From: Bacteroidota bacterium
GTDB lineage: Bacteria > Bacteroidota > Bacteroidia > Palsa-965
Direction of reading: 5' to 3'
Length of the DNA: 64,000 nt
Assembly (NCBI GenBank): GCA_016194975.1
Contig: JACQAM010000016.1
Span: 124,001 to 188,000 of the forward strand
Shown here: piece after piece, positions 9,781 to 18,039 of the stretch
Layout of the letters: each line of letters starts with the position of its first letter
How positions within the stretch are numbered: position 1 is the stretch's first letter
Notes under the pieces: generated by a model
What the model was told of the DNA's origin: nothing
The model's input: the letters and a program-made list of their open reading frames with translations, nothing else
Databases searched by the model: none
Made by a program: the position numbers and the translations under genes

Positions 9781-11199
9781 TCATTTATCAGCCAACTCTG
9801 AACTTTTTTCAACGTTGTATTCAAACACAACTACCGCCGACTTCTTATCCGCTTCACTTTTGTCTTTTGGAATCTGGCCGGTTCTGTAAATTTCCCGGAA
9901 ACGCAAATCCATTGTAAGTAATTGAACGGGAAAAGGAATATCGAACTGCGCGAAATGTGTTTCCCAGATGATGAGATCCCCGTTTTTGAAATTCATTTCG
10001 GGACAGGTACAATTAAACTGTTCCCACAGTGTTTTATCCCACGGATCTTTATTGGTAAGCATGGCAAAAAACGGATCGGCACAGAATACTTTGTTCTTCT
10101 GCATTCCTTTTTGAGAAAGAAAATTAACGGTGTTCATTTTTCCCCGGTCCTGCCACGAAATTTTAAATGGAAGCGGATGTTGCTTCCACACTAAGAAAAG
10201 TTGTGTACCGGTAACAGCCGAAAGAAGAAAAATGCTCAGCGCCCTATTCGGGATGAGCGAACGGAGAAGTTGCAAAGCCCTCAATGAAATGATCACCGCC
10301 AGCGGAATGGTACAAGCCAGCACACGATGCAGCCCGAGCGAACCGAACAATCCTTTCCACCAGAAAACAGAATGCATCATTAAGAAAACAAGAAAGCATC
10401 CGCCGATGATCACAAATTCATTCCCCGGAATATTAACGCGAAGTTTTTTGTGAAACGGGTAAAGTAAAATTCCCACAGCAAGCAGCGCCGTCATTCCCCA
10501 TCCCCACACGTATTCATTTTTCCCCACGAGATCGAACAATCCTCCATGGCCATAAATTTTTTCTGCACCGCGGTAAGGATTTTCATGGATCACCCAAAGC
10601 AGATCATGTTTACAGATCAGGCCGATGATGCTGTAAAGAACGGTTCCTGTTGCAAGGAGAAAAACAGAAGAGAAATCTTTTTTCATTGCGAAAATCAAAG
10701 CGAAAAGCGGGACAAGAAAAAATCCTTCGGTGCGTGCGAACGGAAGAAAAGAAATGATGATTGCGGCGAGCCCCGCGCGGCCACTGAGCAGAATATAAAT
10801 TCCGGAAACAAGAATGAAAGCGAAAAAGGGTTCGGTGAGCCCGCTCATTCCCACCGGCAGCATGATCGGCGCGGAGATCACGAGCAATGGCGCAAACCCG
10901 GCGAAAGGAATATTCATTCGCTCTGCGATCTTCCAGGTGAGAAAAGCAGTTGCGCACAGTGTGATGATATTGAACACTACGCTGCCCTTGTAACCGAATT
11001 GCGCGAAGGGAGAAGAAAAAAGTGTGTACAATGGTTTTCCCCAATGATCGAGCAGGAGTGCAGGATGTTTCCACGAATATTTTGCAATGAGATGATGCAT
11101 CACACCATCACCGGTATCATAAATTCCATCGGAAATGAAATTCATGACGAGAAGAAAAATAAAGAGGGCAGGAATATAAAAAAGCGGGAGGCGTTTCAT
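9781..11199 (-). CDS. GT-C-like integral membrane protein
   Basis: This 472-residue protein has about ten transmembrane segments. Its first periplasmic loop reads DGIYDTGDGVMHHLIAKYSWKHPALLLDHWGKPLY, which matches the aspartate-bearing loop of GT-C mannosyltransferase-like proteins common in Bacteroidota. A C-terminal soluble part of about 120 residues follows. The start codon lies immediately next to the stop of the ABC ATPase gene upstream on this strand, so the two are probably co-transcribed although their functions look unrelated. Acceptor and donor are unknown. Confidence 0.7.
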   Translation of the reverse strand: MKRLPLFYIPALFIFLLVMNFISDGIYDTGDGVMHHLIAKYSWKHPALLLDHWGKPLYTLFSSPFAQFGYKGSVVFNIITLCATAFLTWKIAERMNIPFAGFAPLLVISAPIMLPVGMSGLTEPFFAFILVSGIYILLSGRAGLAAIIISFLPFARTEGFFLVPLFALIFAMKKDFSSVFLLATGTVLYSIIGLICKHDLLWVIHENPYRGAEKIYGHGGLFDLVGKNEYVWGWGMTALLAVGILLYPFHKKLRVNIPGNEFVIIGGCFLVFLMMHSVFWWKGLFGSLGLHRVLACTIPLAVIISLRALQLLRSLIPNRALSIFLLSAVTGTQLFLVWKQHPLPFKISWQDRGKMNTVNFLSQKGMQKNKVFCADPFFAMLTNKDPWDKTLWEQFNCTCPEMNFKNGDLIIWETHFAQFDIPFPVQLLTMDLRFREIYRTGQIPKDKSEADKKSAVVVFEYNVEKSSELADK

Positions 11200-13290
11200 T
11201 TAAACAGCTTCTGCTCTCATGCGTTTGCGCGACATGGAAGCGCGGATGTCATCGAGTTCTCCTTTAGGAATGGCCGCAATAAGTTTCTGCGTGTATTCTG
11301 TTGCGGGCTGATTGTAGATCTGGTCGGCGTCGCCCATTTCTTCAATCTTACCGTTATTCATGACCACCATTCTGTCGCTCATGAATTTTACAACACTCAG
11401 ATCGTGCGAAATAAAAATGTAAGTGAAATTGAATTCCTGTTTCAGTTCATTGAGCAAATTAAGCACCTGTGCCTGCACGGAAACATCAAGCGCAGAAACC
11501 GATTCATCGCAAATAATGAATTGCGGATTGAGTGCGAGTGCGCGCGCAACGCAGATGCGCTGGCGTTGCCCTCCCGAGAATTCATGCGGGTATCGGTAGA
11601 AATGCGATTCATTCATATCCACGCGGTGCAGTAATTCTATCACGCGCTGCTTCCTGTTTTTTTCATTCACGCCTATGCCGTGCACACGCATAGGTTCCGT
11701 GATCGCATCGCCAATGGTGATTCGCGGATTCAATGAAGAATAAGGATCCTGGAAAATGATCTGGAGATCTTTGCGCAACGCACGCAATTCACCAGCGGAA
11801 AGATTCGTGATCTCTTTTCCTTTCCAGATAATGTTTCCTTCCGTAGGTTCAATGAGGCGGAGGATGGTTCTGCCTAAAGTTGTTTTTCCGCAACCCGATT
11901 CACCAACCAGCCCAAGCGTTTCACCGGGATAAACATCGAAGCTGATATCGTCCACGGCACGCACCACTTTCGTCGGGTTACCAAGAATATTTTTTTCCGT
12001 GGTGAAATAAGTTTTGAGAGCATTCACGCGCAAAATGGGTTCCTGCCCGTAAAGTTTCCGGTGATTTTCTTTTCGCTCTGCATCGGTCACTACAAGACTG
12101 TGCGTCACTTCAAGCACGGAACGATTATTTTCCACGATCTCGCCCGTATCTGAAGTGTGCATGAAATCGCGGACAGTAGGCAACCATTGCAAACGTTTGT
12201 TCAGCGGAGGACGACATGCGAGCAAACTCTTGGTGTAAGGATGATGCGGATTTGAAAAAATATCAAGCACCGAACCCTGCTCCACAATTTTTCCTTTGTA
12301 CATCACTACCACGCGGTCGGCAAGTTCAGCGATCACACCAAGATCATGCGTGATGAACAGGATACTCATACTTCGCTCGGCCTGCAGATCGCGCATGAGT
12401 TCGAGAATGGTTTTCTGCACGGTCACATCAAGCGCAGTTGTCGGTTCATCAGCAATAAGTAATTGCGGATTGCACGACATGGCCATAGCGATCATCACGC
12501 GCTGTTTTTGTCCGCCGGAGATCTGGTGCGGAAAACTTTCTAAAATTCTTTCGGGATCGGGAAGTTGTACCTGATCGAAAAGTTCTTTTGTTTTTGCGCG
12601 CGCCACACGTTGTCTCGAAGTGAGCCATTGCAGCGGCCGCGCAATTCCTTTTCCCCTCCTGAAAAAATAATAGGCAGTGAGTCCGAGCAGGTAAATCCCG
12701 GAAATAATTCCGAGAATTTTCAGCGGCAAAGTTATATGCCGCACCCAAAGACAAATCAGGATGATCGAAGACGTGATAATGAGCGTGCGGATAATGATCC
12801 AGGTGTAGATCCATTGCAGCACGAGCTGAATGCTATTTTTCATTGGAGGAATAGAAGGATCTTTCCAATGTTGCAGGATGGCTTCCATCACTTGTTCTCC
12901 GCAGGTGTAAACCGGGTTGAGCGAGGTCATCGGTTCCTGGAAGATCATCGCGATCTCATTGCCGCGGAATTTCCGCATTTCTTTTTCGGAAAGATTCACG
13001 AGATCTACCTGGCCGTTCTCTCTCGAATTGTAAAGGATTTCCCCTGCAGAAATTATTCCCGGTGGATTCGGAATGAGCCGCATTGCGGAGAGCGCGGTTA
13101 CTGATTTTCCAGAACCCGATTCACCCACGATGCCGATTGTTTCTCCTGCACGTATAGTGAAAGAAATATCGTTCACCGCTTTCACCGTTTCATTTTCCGT
13201 CCGGAATTCAGTAACGAGATTCCGCACTTCCATTAAAACACCCGACTGCGCAGTAACCGGACTACCGGATTCGAAGCGTGAACTTTCCAT
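11200..13290 (-). CDS. oligopeptide ABC transporter ATPase, fused DppD-DppF type with hydrophobic insertion
   Basis: This 696-residue protein carries two ATPase domains. The first has Walker A GESGSGKS (about 56-63), Q-loop [12 protein letters not shown], signature ISGGQKQR and Walker [13 protein letters not shown]. The second has [29 protein letters not shown] and [10 protein letters not shown]. It should power uptake of oligopeptides as the fused equivalent of DppD and DppF. Residues about 142-228 of the first domain are an insertion between Q-loop and signature, with two strongly hydrophobic segments (about 162-182 and 190-210) not usual for a cytosolic ATPase. No permease is adjacent; a family 5 binding lipoprotein lies at 47496. 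Confidence 0.92.
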   Translation of the reverse strand: MESSRFESGSPVTAQSGVLMEVRNLVTEFRTENETVKAVNDISFTIRAGETIGIVGESGSGKSVTALSAMRLIPNPPGIISAGEILYNSRENGQVDLVNLSEKEMRKFRGNEIAMIFQEPMTSLNPVYTCGEQVMEAILQHWKDPSIPPMKNSIQLVLQWIYTWIIIRTLIITSSIILICLWVRHITLPLKILGIISGIYLLGLTAYYFFRRGKGIARPLQWLTSRQRVARAKTKELFDQVQLPDPERILESFPHQISGGQKQRVMIAMAMSCNPQLLIADEPTTALDVTVQKTILELMRDLQAERSMSILFITHDLGVIAELADRVVVMYKGKIVEQGSVLDIFSNPHHPYTKSLLACRPPLNKRLQWLPTVRDFMHTSDTGEIVENNRSVLEVTHSLVVTDAERKENHRKLYGQEPILRVNALKTYFTTEKNILGNPTKVVRAVDDISFDVYPGETLGLVGESGCGKTTLGRTILRLIEPTEGNIIWKGKEITNLSAGELRALRKDLQIIFQDPYSSLNPRITIGDAITEPMRVHGIGVNEKNRKQRVIELLHRVDMNESHFYRYPHEFSGGQRQRICVARALALNPQFIICDESVSALDVSVQAQVLNLLNELKQEFNFTYIFISHDLSVVKFMSDRMVVMNNGKIEEMGDADQIYNQPATEYTQKLIAAIPKGELDDIRASMSRKRMRAEAV

Positions 13291-13430
13291 AGAGGGTTAA
13301 AAATACACATTCGCAAAGACCTGACAATGGAGAGGAACGAGGAGTAAAACAGCAGGAATTATTTGCAGGGAGAAAGGTTTATGAATTAGCAATTCTCAAC
13401 GGTGAATGACAATAAAATGCAGGTAAAAAA

Positions 13431-14003
13431 TCAGGGGATCAAGGGTGGAACAGTATCGCCATTCTTTAGAAAGTTGTCGAACGCTTTGTCGTAGAAAGCA
13501 AATGTAAGTTCGCCATACAGGTAATCATCGCCCTGGCGGAGCATCAGTTTTGCGGGGCGTTTGCCGGCATTGATCTGCCAGATGAAATCGGAAGTAGTAT
13601 CAATGGGATTCCCGTATTTTTTTGTGAAATAATTTCTGAAGTCACGGAAAAGTGCATCGGAATTTTTTTCATCCTTCAGGTGAATGTCGATCGTCATATC
13701 CTTCAAACCTTTCTCGTCGAAATTGCAATCGTAATCGTAGATCTTCTGAGTTGCAAGTTTTCCCTCGTACTGGAGATAGCCGGGTTGCTCTACACCAAGA
13801 CTATCCTGCGGCGTAATATTTTTTTTCACATCCGCCATACTCATTCCCAATACAATTCCGTGAAAAAGCCCCGAATCATTCTGCATGAGCTGTGGAAGGA
13901 TTCCTGTGAATTGAGAAACGATCTTTTTATTGTTGTCCGGTTCTCCTGAGCAGGAAAAGATCAGCGAAAGAAAAATAACCGGAACAAATTGCGGCAAGCG
14001 CAT
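13431..14003 (-). CDS. putative lipoprotein, unknown function
   Basis: This 190-residue protein starts MRLPQFVPVIFLSLIFSCSGEPDNNKK, a short signal peptide with a lipobox-like IFSC, so it is probably anchored to a membrane. The mature part has alternating beta segments (ATQKIYDYDCNFDEKG, AKLMLRQGDDYLYGELTFAFY). I chose the internal ATG because a longer frame to 14096 reads into the repetitive element upstream and has no signal peptide. No family is recognised. Confidence 0.72.
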   Translation of the reverse strand: MRLPQFVPVIFLSLIFSCSGEPDNNKKIVSQFTGILPQLMQNDSGLFHGIVLGMSMADVKKNITPQDSLGVEQPGYLQYEGKLATQKIYDYDCNFDEKGLKDMTIDIHLKDEKNSDALFRDFRNYFTKKYGNPIDTTSDFIWQINAGKRPAKLMLRQGDDYLYGELTFAFYDKAFDNFLKNGDTVPPLIP

Positions 14004-14076
14004 AAATGAAAGAATTATAGAACAAAGATAGAAAATACTGCAGGGAAATTTAAGTAGTAATAAATCTGTGCAAGTC

Positions 14077-14222
14077 AGAGGCTGTTTAAAATTCATTTTT
14101 TGGAATTGTTATGATGCCATTTTTGTTCAGCCGAGACGCATTTTGCAGGCCATAGTGGAGCGACTACGGCCAAGAAATGCAACGAAGGATGAACAAAAAT
14201 GGCGCATAACAAAACAGCTCGC
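14077..14222. mobile_element. MITE-like nested hairpin element
   Basis: The spacer folds into a long hairpin. GCTGTTT (14081) pairs with AAACAGC (14212), TTGTTATG (14106) with CATAACAA (14205), and GCCATTTTTGTTCA (14116-14129) pairs perfectly with TGAACAAAAATGGC (14190-14203). An inner GCATTT/AAATGC stem lies around GTGGAGCGACTAC. The first 23 bases (AGAGGCTGTT then TAAAATTCATTTT) recur exactly, inverted, at 55572-55594. There is no coding capacity. A non-autonomous transposable element is the best reading. Confidence 0.6.
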
Positions 14223-14267
14223 AGGGGGACTAATCAGCATCAATTTCAGAATATTGCCATAGATTTT

Positions 14268-14322
14268 CACAGATTATTTTCCAAATTGTAAATTGTATAT
14301 CGTAAATTGTACATTCAGCAAG
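14268..14322 (+). repeat. 55-bp leader repeat, copy 1
   Basis: The sequence begins CACAGATTATTTTCC, continues with GTAAATTGTA words and ends ACATTCAGCAAG. It matches 15941-15995 at 54 of 55 positions. It ends 11 bases before the ATG of the WG-repeat gene; the second copy ends 11 bases before another secreted-protein gene in the same orientation. Confidence 0.85.
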
Positions 14323-14333
14323 CCTTATTACGG

Positions 14334-15782
14334 ATGAGCCGCTATAGTTTTCTTTTTTTTATTCTGCCGGTTCTTTTTGTTCAATTCAATTGTACGCAGG
14401 GTTATGCTGCACTGAAAAAAAACACATCGCCATTCGATTCACTTTTCGAAGCACATACAAACGGAAAATGGGGATGGATCGATCGTAAAGGAAACACCGC
14501 CATTCCTTTTATTTTCGATAGCATTCTCTGGCACGGATGGAATGCCCACAACCGCACTGTAATTTTTCATGGAAAGACGGGCGTGATCGATTCGTCAGGA
14601 AAATTTATTCTTCAGCCGCTATATGATGAAGTGTGGGAAGGTTCAGGCGATTCGATTTTCAGTGCGAGGATCGGGAGAAAATTCGGACTCGTTACGGGGA
14701 ATGGAAAAATCCTCATCCCATTTAAATATGAGCACCTTTATAATTCGCATGCGCCGGGAGATTCGATTTACGAAATGGAAATAAAAAACCGGGTCGGGCT
14801 CATTACAAAAACCGGGAAAGAAATTATTCCGCCGCGCTTCGATCGTTTTGGTTCGTTCTGGAACTGCGGAACAAATTATTATGGCGTTGGTTTCGATTGG
14901 GGAATTGTTCACCTCGATGGAACATATGAGCGGCCGATTTACAATACCGAGATAAAAGTTCAGGAAGCGCTTCCGGCTTGCAGGCCCGATACATTTTTCG
15001 GCGATCTTCACAACGGACTGAGATTGGTGCAGGTGAACGTCATTGGAAAAACCGGTTTTATGCGTTCCGGTAATTCATGGGTTATTCCGCCGGAGTATGA
15101 TGATGCAAAAGATTTTTCCGAAGGACTCGCCGCAGTCACTGCTGACGGAAAAAAATGGTTTTACATTGACACGACCGGGAAAAAAGTTTTTGGTAATTAC
15201 CGGGATGCTTCTTCTTTCAAAGATAGTGTTGCTATCGTGGACAATGATTCGCTTATTGATAAGAAAGGGAATATTATTGCTGTGAGTAAATTCTATATTC
15301 AGGAATATGAACCGGAATACAAATGTTTTCAAGTCGATGCAGAGGATGATGATTTTTCTGTTGGTAAATGGGGGCTGATGGACCTGCACGGGAAAATGAT
15401 CGTCGATCCGTATTTTTATCATGAATTTGATTCTCCTTCCGATGGAATGATCGCGGTTTGCGAGCGCGTGGATGATACGATGGGTACGAGCCAGCACGGG
15501 CATGTGTGGGGGTTTGTGAATATGCAGGGGCGGGAAGTCATTCCCTGCATTTATCCTGACAATTATGATTATCATTTTTCCTGTGAGCTGGCGGCCGTTC
15601 CGAAAGATTATAAATGGATCTTCATTGATAAAAGCGGGAAGCAGGCCATTCCGTTTCAATATGACTATGCAGCAAATTTTGTGAATGGACTGGCGCGTGT
15701 GTATGTGAATAAAAAAATGGAATACATCGATACGAAAGGAAAAGTTGTTTGGAAAGAAGATTCGGTTGGCAGTAACCAGTAG
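14334..15782 (+). CDS. secreted WG-repeat protein
   Basis: This 482-residue protein starts with a hydrophobic signal peptide (MSRYSFLFFILPVLFVQFNC). It then has repeated units of the WG family: GKWGWIDRKGNTAIPFIFD, GKTGVIDSSGKFILQPLYDE, KFGLVTGNGKILIPFKYE, RVGLITKTGKEIIPPRFD and later copies to the C-terminus, about nine in all. WG-repeat proteins are common secreted or surface proteins in Bacteroidota and the repeat probably makes a beta-rich binding scaffold; their ligands are unknown. The start was chosen at the ATG before the signal peptide; an upstream TTG would read into the leader repeat. Confidence 0.88.
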   Translation: MSRYSFLFFILPVLFVQFNCTQGYAALKKNTSPFDSLFEAHTNGKWGWIDRKGNTAIPFIFDSILWHGWNAHNRTVIFHGKTGVIDSSGKFILQPLYDEVWEGSGDSIFSARIGRKFGLVTGNGKILIPFKYEHLYNSHAPGDSIYEMEIKNRVGLITKTGKEIIPPRFDRFGSFWNCGTNYYGVGFDWGIVHLDGTYERPIYNTEIKVQEALPACRPDTFFGDLHNGLRLVQVNVIGKTGFMRSGNSWVIPPEYDDAKDFSEGLAAVTADGKKWFYIDTTGKKVFGNYRDASSFKDSVAIVDNDSLIDKKGNIIAVSKFYIQEYEPEYKCFQVDAEDDDFSVGKWGLMDLHGKMIVDPYFYHEFDSPSDGMIAVCERVDDTMGTSQHGHVWGFVNMQGREVIPCIYPDNYDYHFSCELAAVPKDYKWIFIDKSGKQAIPFQYDYAANFVNGLARVYVNKKMEYIDTKGKVVWKEDSVGSNQ

Positions 15783-15940
15783 GCACTAAACAGAAGCGGC
15801 AGTGTATAGCGGCAGCGGTAGTTGCAAAAGAATCAGGAAAGCAGGTACGGCAGAAGAGAAAAGCCGTGACAGCAACCTGTGAGTATCTGTGGCAATATTT
15901 GTGAAATTGACACTGGCGATTTTCAATCGCGGAAATTTGC

Positions 15941-15995
15941 CACAGATTATTTTCCAAATTGTAAATTGTACATCGTAAATTGTACATTCAGCAAG
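15941..15995 (+). repeat. 55-bp leader repeat, copy 2
   Basis: This copy is identical to 14268-14322 except for one T-to-C change at position 31. It stops 11 bases before the ATG of the secreted protein at 16007. The two downstream genes are not homologous, so the repeat is not part of a gene duplication. Confidence 0.85.
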
Positions 15996-16006
15996 TTTTG
16001 TAACCG

Positions 16007-16579
16007 ATGCTTGGCAAAAGATTTCTTTTTTTTTCTTTTTTCTTCGCGATGAGTTATTCGCTTCCTGCTCAATTCTTCGTGGGAATAAAATTCATGGGCA
16101 TCACTTTTCACATCGATAAAAATCAGAACAGCGATCTCTATAAAAATGCATTCGGGAAAAAGAAACGCCTCGCCATGAATTTCGGAGTTGCGGTCACAAC
16201 AGAATACATGTTTTACCCGGAAGTTTCTGTGAAAATTGACCAGGCGCTGTTCCGCGATTGTGCCGGGAAATTGGCGGGGATGACCATGTTCAATTTCCGG
16301 TACACGGTCGATCTCCGTAAAGCAGGAAATGCAAGCGCAGGGCTCGGCCCGTTTTTTTATTACCGGAAAAACTGGAATTCATTCGGCAATTATATTAACG
16401 ACGGATACTTCAAAGATTCGAAGAACGGAAAATGGCAAACGAAGTTGGTCTGGTACGGAGGTGAACTCGAATACAATTTCCCATTGGGAAACGGGCTTGA
16501 TCTCTCCACGAATATTCTTCCGGGAATTCCTGTAGTAATTGCATTGACACCCGGTGTGCGGATGAAAATTTCTCAATGA
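16007..16579 (+). CDS. secreted protein, probable small outer-membrane beta-barrel
   Basis: This 190-residue protein has a signal peptide (MLGKRFLFFSFFFAMSYSLPAQ, cleavage likely after PAQ). The mature chain has alternating amphipathic strands (LAMNFGVAVTTEYMFYPEVSVKIDQALF, MFNFRYTVDLRK, SAGLGPFFYYR) and ends VVIALTPGVRMKISQ, which looks like a small outer-membrane barrel. The family is not recognised. It converges directly on the next gene without any gap. Confidence 0.75.
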   Translation: MLGKRFLFFSFFFAMSYSLPAQFFVGIKFMGITFHIDKNQNSDLYKNAFGKKKRLAMNFGVAVTTEYMFYPEVSVKIDQALFRDCAGKLAGMTMFNFRYTVDLRKAGNASAGLGPFFYYRKNWNSFGNYINDGYFKDSKNGKWQTKLVWYGGELEYNFPLGNGLDLSTNILPGIPVVIALTPGVRMKISQ

Positions 16580-17029
16580 TCAGAATAATTTTCCATAGCC
16601 GGGTAATGTGCTTGCGCCACTAAATCCTCCTATTGCGGAATTCGAATTGTTATTATTGTAGCAACTCTCCAGAACTTTTCCAAGTTCAAGAAAATGCGGG
16701 AAGAAAGCTGAGAGAAAATCTTCGGCCGATTCATTCCCGTTAAAATAATTTGCAGTGGCCGCCCACGCTTTTTCATTATTCTCCATCAGGTGTTCAACGG
16801 CTTCATCATCTTCATCAAGTGCACGGATAAAAAGCAGCAACGCAGAAAATTCATTCGCCTTCAGCCATTCGAGCGCTTCTGTTTTTCCCTGCACGAGCAC
16901 ATCCGCGAGCGCAGCAAGTTCCTTGAAATTATTCGTGATCAGCCAGTGAAAAGCATCCGCATCTTTTTTTATGCTTGCTGCAAGAGCGAGAATGGTTGGC
17001 GCTGAATATGTTTTAACGATCGCATCCAT
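16580..17029 (-). CDS. hypothetical acidic alpha-helical protein
   Basis: This 149-residue, strongly acidic, Ala/Leu/Glu-rich protein is predicted to be almost wholly helical (for example DADAFHWLITNNFKELAALADVLVQGKTEALEWL). It has no signal peptide; the end is Asn/Ser/Gly-rich and probably disordered. The repeating motif of an aromatic plus acidic helix pairs (EALEWLKANEF, EAVEHLMENNEKAW) hints at a helical-repeat fold. I recognise no family. It is just downstream of the secreted lipocalin-like gene on the same strand. Confidence 0.72.
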   Translation of the reverse strand: MDAIVKTYSAPTILALAASIKKDADAFHWLITNNFKELAALADVLVQGKTEALEWLKANEFSALLLFIRALDEDDEAVEHLMENNEKAWAATANYFNGNESAEDFLSAFFPHFLELGKVLESCYNNNNSNSAIGGFSGASTLPGYGKLF

Positions 17030-17042
17030 ACTGAAAATTTAT

Positions 17043-17465
17043 CTATTGTGTTTTTCTGCGGTAACGGAATTTTTCTCCGCGCACGGTAATGAGAAGTTCA
17101 TCATCGGAAGCATCATAAAAGTATTCGAAGGAAAATTTTTTTCCTTTGTCACTTTTTACACACCCGTCAGAAAGTGTGGCGGAAATTTGTTTTCCATTCG
17201 AGAAAGCAAGAAACCATGAAGGACAATCATAACCTTTGTCATCATTCATACCAAGTGCACCCATCGATTGTGCAGTTCCCGCATTGAATTTTAAAATCTT
17301 CCAGGGTTCATCAGCAAGCGGCGCCGCAGGAGCATTCGTGTCATTCGCGATCCATTCCCATTCACCAACGATCGGATCCTTCGCGTCGAGCAATGCAAAT
17401 TTTGTTTGTGCACGAATGGAAGTTGCGCCGGAAAAGAAAAATAACAGCAGAAAAAAATATTTCAT
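17043..17465 (-). CDS. secreted lipocalin-like hypothetical protein
   Basis: This 140-residue protein begins MKYFFLLLFFFSGATSIRAQ, a signal peptide with cleavage after RAQ. The mature sequence opens with DPIVGEWEWI, the G-x-W motif seen at the first strand of lipocalin-like small barrels of Bacteroidota, and contains two cysteines (YDCPSW and DGCVKS) that could form a disulfide. A longer start adds only three residues. It is probably periplasmic or on the surface; the ligand is unknown. Confidence 0.72.
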   Translation of the reverse strand: MKYFFLLLFFFSGATSIRAQTKFALLDAKDPIVGEWEWIANDTNAPAAPLADEPWKILKFNAGTAQSMGALGMNDDKGYDCPSWFLAFSNGKQISATLSDGCVKSDKGKKFSFEYFYDASDDELLITVRGEKFRYRRKTQ

Positions 17466-17571
17466 AGGGATCAATTCATACTAAGGTACGAAAGGATGAT
17501 GGAGCAGGGAAGCCGGACTTATTTCTTTTGGGGAACCGATTAATTTATCAGATACTGACAGCGAGTCCATT

Positions 17572-17617
17572 CTCCATCTTCCATTCGTATATTCGCATTA
17601 ATTCGCAATTCGTTCCC
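17572..17617 (+). repeat. ATTCGTATATTCG leader repeat, copy A
   Basis: The leader reads CATCTTCCATTCGTATATTC, then GCATTAATTCGCAATTCG, and ends a few bases before the ATG of the IPExxxVDY gene. The first 24 bases recur exactly in the leader of the 2OG-oxygenase gene (37021-37073, minus), and a related copy precedes the methyltransferase at 37178. All three are in sense with the following gene. Confidence 0.8.
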
Positions 17618-18037
17618 ATGCCGAAGTTCCGTCTCGATATAGAATATGAATACGATTTTTTTCTGCTGGGAATTTCCTGCCACGAAAAAGCATATCGTTT
17701 ATGCTGGGCCATTAACCGTGCGCTGGAAATAAATCTTGAACAGATAGAGCCCATGTCCATAGAACTGAAAAAAAATCAGTCGCCGGTTCTCTTCACCGTT
17801 TTCCGGGAGGAAGATCCGGAAAATGACATTGCGCTCACACTTATTGTGAATAAGAACGGAAACCAGGTACTCATTCCTGAACAGGATCAGGCCGATTATT
17901 TTTTCATTGTGCGCGGGCCTTTTACTGCTAATGATCACTCGCGTATGCTGCGCGAAATAAAAAATATTCCTTTCGTCCTCATGTCGTTTCCCATTGATCC
18001 CGAAACATTGCGCTCCCGACAAAATCTTGTTTTCTGA
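17618..18037 (+). CDS. IPExxxVDY family protein
   Basis: This 139-residue protein matches the small Bacteroidota-specific IPExxxVDY family: it carries LIPEQDQADYFFIVRG and the N-terminal LDIEYEYDFFLLGISC. The family's biochemical role is unknown, but it is typically found directly upstream of pyruvate kinase, as here, with only two bases between the genes, so a link to central glycolysis or co-regulation is likely. The ATG at 17618 was chosen over the upstream 17528 because the extra 30 residues are translated leader repeat. Confidence 0.88.
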   Translation: MPKFRLDIEYEYDFFLLGISCHEKAYRLCWAINRALEINLEQIEPMSIELKKNQSPVLFTVFREEDPENDIALTLIVNKNGNQVLIPEQDQADYFFIVRGPFTANDHSRMLREIKNIPFVLMSFPIDPETLRSRQNLVF

Positions 18038-18039
18038 AT

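Noticed and set aside
10546-11634. 362-residue plus-strand frame across the ABC ATPase and membrane genes
   Set aside because: It is antisense to two well-supported genes, has no domain pattern, and its His/Asn/Arg-rich composition is typical of a shadow frame.
12565-13104. Plus-strand frame of 179 residues opposite the ABC ATPase
   Set aside because: It is antisense to the ATPase domain and lacks any recognisable motif.
13291-13430. Spacer after the minus-strand lipoprotein, considered for a tRNA or riboswitch
   Set aside because: No T-loop or cloverleaf pattern and no riboswitch signature could be seen.
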